Below are positions 5,424-8,426 of a DNA stretch of 8,426 nt, one piece after another. The notes beneath the pieces are model-generated. The model had not been told where the DNA came from and made no database searches. It saw only the letters and a list, made by a program, of their open reading frames with translations. A program made the translations under genes and the position numbers. Location of the stretch: positions 1-8,426 of the forward strand of contig JAUWSP010000095.1 of the NCBI GenBank assembly GCA_030610025.1. The letters are read 5' to 3'. The first letter of the stretch is position 1; every line of letters begins with the position of its first letter. The DNA comes from Acidobacteriota bacterium. GTDB lineage: Bacteria > Acidobacteriota > Thermoanaerobaculia > Multivoradales > JAHEKO01.

Positions 5424-8369
5424 CTGGCTCTGCTGACCCGCCACCACGGTTCTGGCTGACAGCTCCTCCCCAGCCACCTCGACCTTGATCTTCCTGAGCT
5501 CGTTCTCTTCGAGTGCACGCTCGGTGGAGAAGGAGAGGATGTACTGGCTGCGAAGCTCCTCGTTGATCTGCGCGTAGGCCTCGTCGAGCTGGTCCATCTG
5601 GGTGATGTAGAAGATATCTCCACCCGTACCCTTGGTGACGGACTCGAGGTCGATCTTCCTCAGCGCGCGGCGGGGATTCTGAATTCCGGCCAGTGACAGG
5701 ATGTAGACGGGGACGCCCAGCTGCTTGCCGTACTGAATGCAGCGCCGGGGTCCGTAGCGGCTCTGCACGTCATCGCCATCCGTTAGTAGCACCAGGGCCT
5801 TGCGTCCTTCAGCCTCTTCGAACTGGAGCATCGAGAAGATGATGGCATCGTAGACGGCGGTCAGACCCTCGGGCTCCAGCGAGTTGAAAGTGGAGAAGAG
5901 CTCGAGCAGGTCTCCGGTTGTTGCCTGGGCGAGCCTCGGCTTGCTGTCGAAATCGACGAGGAACGCGTGGTCCAGCGGCCCGATGGTCGCGCCCAGAAAC
6001 TGCGCGCCAGCTTTCTTGGTGTCGGTCATCAGGGCCCACATGCTCTCCGAGGTGTCGATGACGAGGCCCAGAACCAGGGGAACATCGCCAGCCAGGGCGA
6101 AACGGTCCACGGTTCTTCTTTCGCCGCCAACCTTGACACGGAAGTCCTCGGGCTGGAGGCCGCGGATCACCTGACCGGCACGATCGCTGACGATTACATT
6201 GAGCTCCACGAGATTGACCACGACCAGCTCACTGAGGCTCTGTGGGTCGAGGAGCACCGCATCCTCCAAAGAGCTGTCGTCGTCCAGATAGGCCACGACC
6301 CGAACGTAGTCCTGGGTACCGGGACTGGCGGAAGTCAGCTCTGCCCGGAAGGGCTCTTCTGTGAGCGTGGCTGCGAGCTCTTCGTTCCAGTAGAACTCGA
6401 CTCGATCGAGCCTTCGTCCAGCAGGAGTGCTCACATTGGCTGTCACCACGGCCTTGCCGGAAGAGGGGTTGCCTTCGATGTCCCGGATTCGGACTTCGAA
6501 TGAGCGTCCCGTGTCGTTGACCCGGATCTCATGGGATCCCAGGCGTCGGTTGTCACCCGAAAGAGCATCGACTCTGACGACATGCGGTTGGGCTTCGGAG
6601 CCGAAATCGAATACGGCGCGAAAGGGTGGCTTCGAGTCCTCTGCGACTTTCTTGTCGTCGAGGAAGAACTCGACCTGCGCAACCCTCGGATCACTGCCGA
6701 GAGTGTCGATGCGCACCTTCCCTGTGACCGGTTGCCGTCGCGGTGGGAGCAGCCGAATCAGCTTGCCGGACGTTGCGGAAGCGGAAGAGCCTCTGTCCGA
6801 GGACCTACGGGGCGCATTCCATTCAGCGACTCGGCGGCCTCCGCTCTCCAGTGAGTGATTCGAGATCTCCAGGGCGGCGGCGCCCCAGAGACCCGTTTGA
6901 AGCTCTTCGATGATGACAACACCCTGAGTCAGATCCTCGGGTACCAGAATGGCTTGGCGGTACTGCCATCGATCCATTCCCGACAAGCTGCCAGGTCGGA
7001 TCTGCTCGTAGCCGATCGAGGGCGGGTCGTCGATAACCGTCAATGCCATGGTGACCCTGAAGTGCGGATTCTCGACGGCTTGGATGCCTTCCAGAGTCAA
7101 GGCGACCTCGAGCAGGGCTGCCATCATGCCGGGGCGTGCGGCTCCGGCGGGATCGGGCCGGAGTATCGCCTCTGTTGGAAGAGGGCCTTCGGCGTCGTCG
7201 GGCTCGTCCAGGAATCGACCGGCTCGTGCGGCTGAGACCCAGAGTGGAGTGGCCGCCGAGATCCACCGAGGAGCCAGGACTCTCTGGCCAGGAGCGCTGG
7301 ACCTCACCTCGAGCACACTGGGCTCCCCGGTCGAGGCGCCCGCGACCGTGACCCGCAGGCGCTGCGCTCCCTGCAAGGCGCTCAGGACCGAGGCGAGCTC
7401 CTCGCGACTCGAGGCCACCATTCCCCCTGTGGCTTCTGCAAGCACTCGGACCCCGGATCGAGCGGCGGGGAAGAGCTCGTCGGGCACCTGCCTCGGCTCG
7501 AGACCGACCACCGTCCATCCTGTGACGGCCAGGAGCTGCCCGACTCGACGCACGAGCTGAGTTTCCTGGTTGGCCTGGGTCGCCCCGGAGCCCGCATAGA
7601 AGGTCCCCGGCGAGAGGTCGACTGCTTCTTGCGCCACGATCAAGCAGCGGGGTGCCCTCGAATCTCCGGATGCCAGCCATCCCGCGAGCTCGCCGAGGTG
7701 ATCTGCCAGGATGTTGAGCTCACGATTGAGCGCCGCACCAGGATCCAGCTCCTGTTGCCCTTGCCCGGGACGTCTGAAAGCGGCTCTCTGATCCTCCAGC
7801 TCGCCGGCGGCCTCGATCAGGTCGGAGTAGAGGTCCAGTGTTTCTCGGATCGCTGCGGGATCGCGCGTCGCCTCGAGAGCTGTTTCGGCAAAAGGCTCGG
7901 CGACGACGATTCGAACCTCACCCATGCGGGTCAGGGATTCCGCTTGTAGGTCGAGCCACTCGAACGCCTGTTGCATTCCGCTGCGGGTGGATAGAACGGG
8001 ATCGAGGTAGACCTCGAAATGCCAAGAGGAGGTTCCTGCCGCCGCGCCCTTTGCGAGCCGGTGAAGCTCCGTCTTGTGCGCCGCGTTGCCGTCGACGAGA
8101 ACCTCCAGGTCCTGGAGAGTCGGTCTTTCTGAAATGCCGGGTGGAGTCAGGAGTAGGACTTCGCGCTCCACCGCCAGGCGATCTGCCCCCTCGCCCTGGA
8201 ATCCGACCTCTGGAGGGTCGCTCGGGGAGGGTGTCAGAGCGGGAATGGAGCCGAAGATCCCGGTCACCCCGAGGATCGAGGCCGCGATGAATAGCAGTCC
8301 GAAGGCGAGAAGGGATCGATGCCTCTGCTGGGCAGGGCGGGGAGCTTTCGGAGCGCTGTTCGGATTCAT
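5421..8369 (-). CDS. Large membrane-anchored/secreted VWA-domain protein, acidobacterial VWFA-related type
   Basis: A 982-residue protein. Residues 1-18 are basic, then a hydrophobic segment (19-41, LLAFGLLFIAASILG) acts as signal anchor or signal peptide, so the rest should lie outside the cytoplasm. Residues 66-342 look like a VWA-type alpha/beta fold without its metal site. About 350-530 contains DRWQYRQAILVPEDL and LWGAAALEI, unassigned. Residues 538-618 and 623-707 are two similar Ig-like modules (VEFFLDDKKVAE, VEFYWNEELAAT). Residues 714-760 are the lead-in NVIVSDRAG...LQPEDFRVKVGG, and 763-948 form a VWA domain with an intact MIDAS: D772-x-S774-x-S776, T837 and D864 (LLTDGDD). The last 30 residues form a beta-rich tail. 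Known VWA domains with MIDAS bind ligands through Mg2+; the ligand here is unknown. The start is the only ATG before the signal segment. A membrane-protein tail ends 17 bp upstream on the same strand, suggesting an operon. Confidence 0.9.
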   Translation of the reverse strand: MNPNSAPKAPRPAQQRHRSLLAFGLLFIAASILGVTGIFGSIPALTPSPSDPPEVGFQGEGADRLAVEREVLLLTPPGISERPTLQDLEVLVDGNAAHKTELHRLAKGAAAGTSSWHFEVYLDPVLSTRSGMQQAFEWLDLQAESLTRMGEVRIVVAEPFAETALEATRDPAAIRETLDLYSDLIEAAGELEDQRAAFRRPGQGQQELDPGAALNRELNILADHLGELAGWLASGDSRAPRCLIVAQEAVDLSPGTFYAGSGATQANQETQLVRRVGQLLAVTGWTVVGLEPRQVPDELFPAARSGVRVLAEATGGMVASSREELASVLSALQGAQRLRVTVAGASTGEPSVLEVRSSAPGQRVLAPRWISAATPLWVSAARAGRFLDEPDDAEGPLPTEAILRPDPAGAARPGMMAALLEVALTLEGIQAVENPHFRVTMALTVIDDPPSIGYEQIRPGSLSGMDRWQYRQAILVPEDLTQGVVIIEELQTGLWGAAALEISNHSLESGGRRVAEWNAPRRSSDRGSSASATSGKLIRLLPPRRQPVTGKVRIDTLGSDPRVAQVEFFLDDKKVAEDSKPPFRAVFDFGSEAQPHVVRVDALSGDNRRLGSHEIRVNDTGRSFEVRIRDIEGNPSSGKAVVTANVSTPAGRRLDRVEFYWNEELAATLTEEPFRAELTSASPGTQDYVRVVAYLDDDSSLEDAVLLDPQSLSELVVVNLVELNVIVSDRAGQVIRGLQPEDFRVKVGGERRTVDRFALAGDVPLVLGLVIDTSESMWALMTDTKKAGAQFLGATIGPLDHAFLVDFDSKPRLAQATTGDLLELFSTFNSLEPEGLTAVYDAIIFSMLQFEEAEGRKALVLLTDGDDVQSRYGPRRCIQYGKQLGVPVYILSLAGIQNPRRALRKIDLESVTKGTGGDIFYITQMDQLDEAYAQINEELRSQYILSFSTERALEENELRKIKVEVAGEELSARTVVAGQQSQ

Positions 8370-8386
8370 ATTCGGGGGCCGAGGAG

Positions 8387-8426
8387 CTAGGTGAGGAGTA
8401 GAAGAAACAGTGCCAGTAGCGCGAGA
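8387..8426 (-). CDS. Possible C-terminal end of an upstream membrane protein (partial)
   Basis: Reading leftward from the right edge, one frame gives LALLALFLLLLLT followed by a TAG stop at 8387-8389. Thirteen residues are too few to prove a gene, but an almost purely Leu/Ala/Phe run ending at a stop 17 bases before the next same-strand start is what the last membrane helix of an upstream operon partner would look like. The protein's identity is not recoverable from this window. Confidence 0.4.
   Translation of the reverse strand, partial: LALLALFLLLLT

Noticed and set aside
6823..7680. A 285-codon minus-strand open frame inside the VWA gene in another frame
   Set aside because: Its Arg/Ser/Gly-rich translation is typical of an out-of-frame reading of a GC-rich gene; the 982-residue frame is continuous and has domains.
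1..8426. CRISPR array, insertion sequence, tRNA or attachment site
   Set aside because: No regularly spaced repeats, transposase or integrase coding sequence, or cloverleaf-like segment was seen anywhere in the window.

Overview
The window looks like chromosomal DNA from a GC-rich bacterium (about 60% GC by eye, strong G/C at third codon positions). The best lineage clue is the large leftward gene at the right end. It has a C-terminal von Willebrand factor A (VWA) module introduced by a segment reading NVIVSDRAG...LQPEDFRVKVGG, a layout characteristic of the VWFA-related family expanded in Acidobacteriota. I therefore infer an acidobacterium, possibly environmental; this rests on one protein family. 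I see no phage, transposon, CRISPR, tRNA or rRNA signal.

Layout, left to right. (1) 1-578, minus: the first 192 codons of a GT4-type glycosyltransferase that runs off the left edge. (2) 720-1829, plus: an enolase-superfamily enzyme of the MR/MLE type, resembling the proline-derivative racemase/epimerase/dehydratase branch and divergent from gene 1. (3) 1837-3543, minus: adenine deaminase, converging on gene 2 with 7 bp between stops. (4) 3544-3790: a gene-free gap with two related GC-rich hairpins and a probable leader for adenine deaminase. (5) 3791-5089, minus: an AzgA-like NCS2 purine permease. (6) 5090-5189: a short divergent promoter region containing the palindrome AAACGTTT, the core of LacI/PurR-type operators. 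(7) 5190-5411, plus: a small 73-residue protein of unknown function. (8) 5421-8369, minus: a 982-residue membrane-anchored or secreted VWA protein. (9) 8387-8426, minus: what looks like the hydrophobic C-terminal tail of an upstream membrane-protein gene, 17 bp before gene 8.

Functionally, genes 3 and 5 form a purine-salvage pair: the permease brings in nucleobases and adenine deaminase converts adenine to hypoxanthine plus ammonia. The other genes do not obviously belong to that pathway. The MR/MLE enzyme has no catabolic partners in view, so its substrate cannot be fixed from context.

Nothing here is an obvious new defence or mobile system. The most interesting observation is that the 982-residue protein seems to contain two VWA-like folds: an N-terminal copy that has lost its metal site and a C-terminal copy with an intact one, separated by duplicated Ig-like domains. 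The small 73-residue gene, the operator-like palindrome beside the purine permease and the hairpin repeats are second-tier leads.
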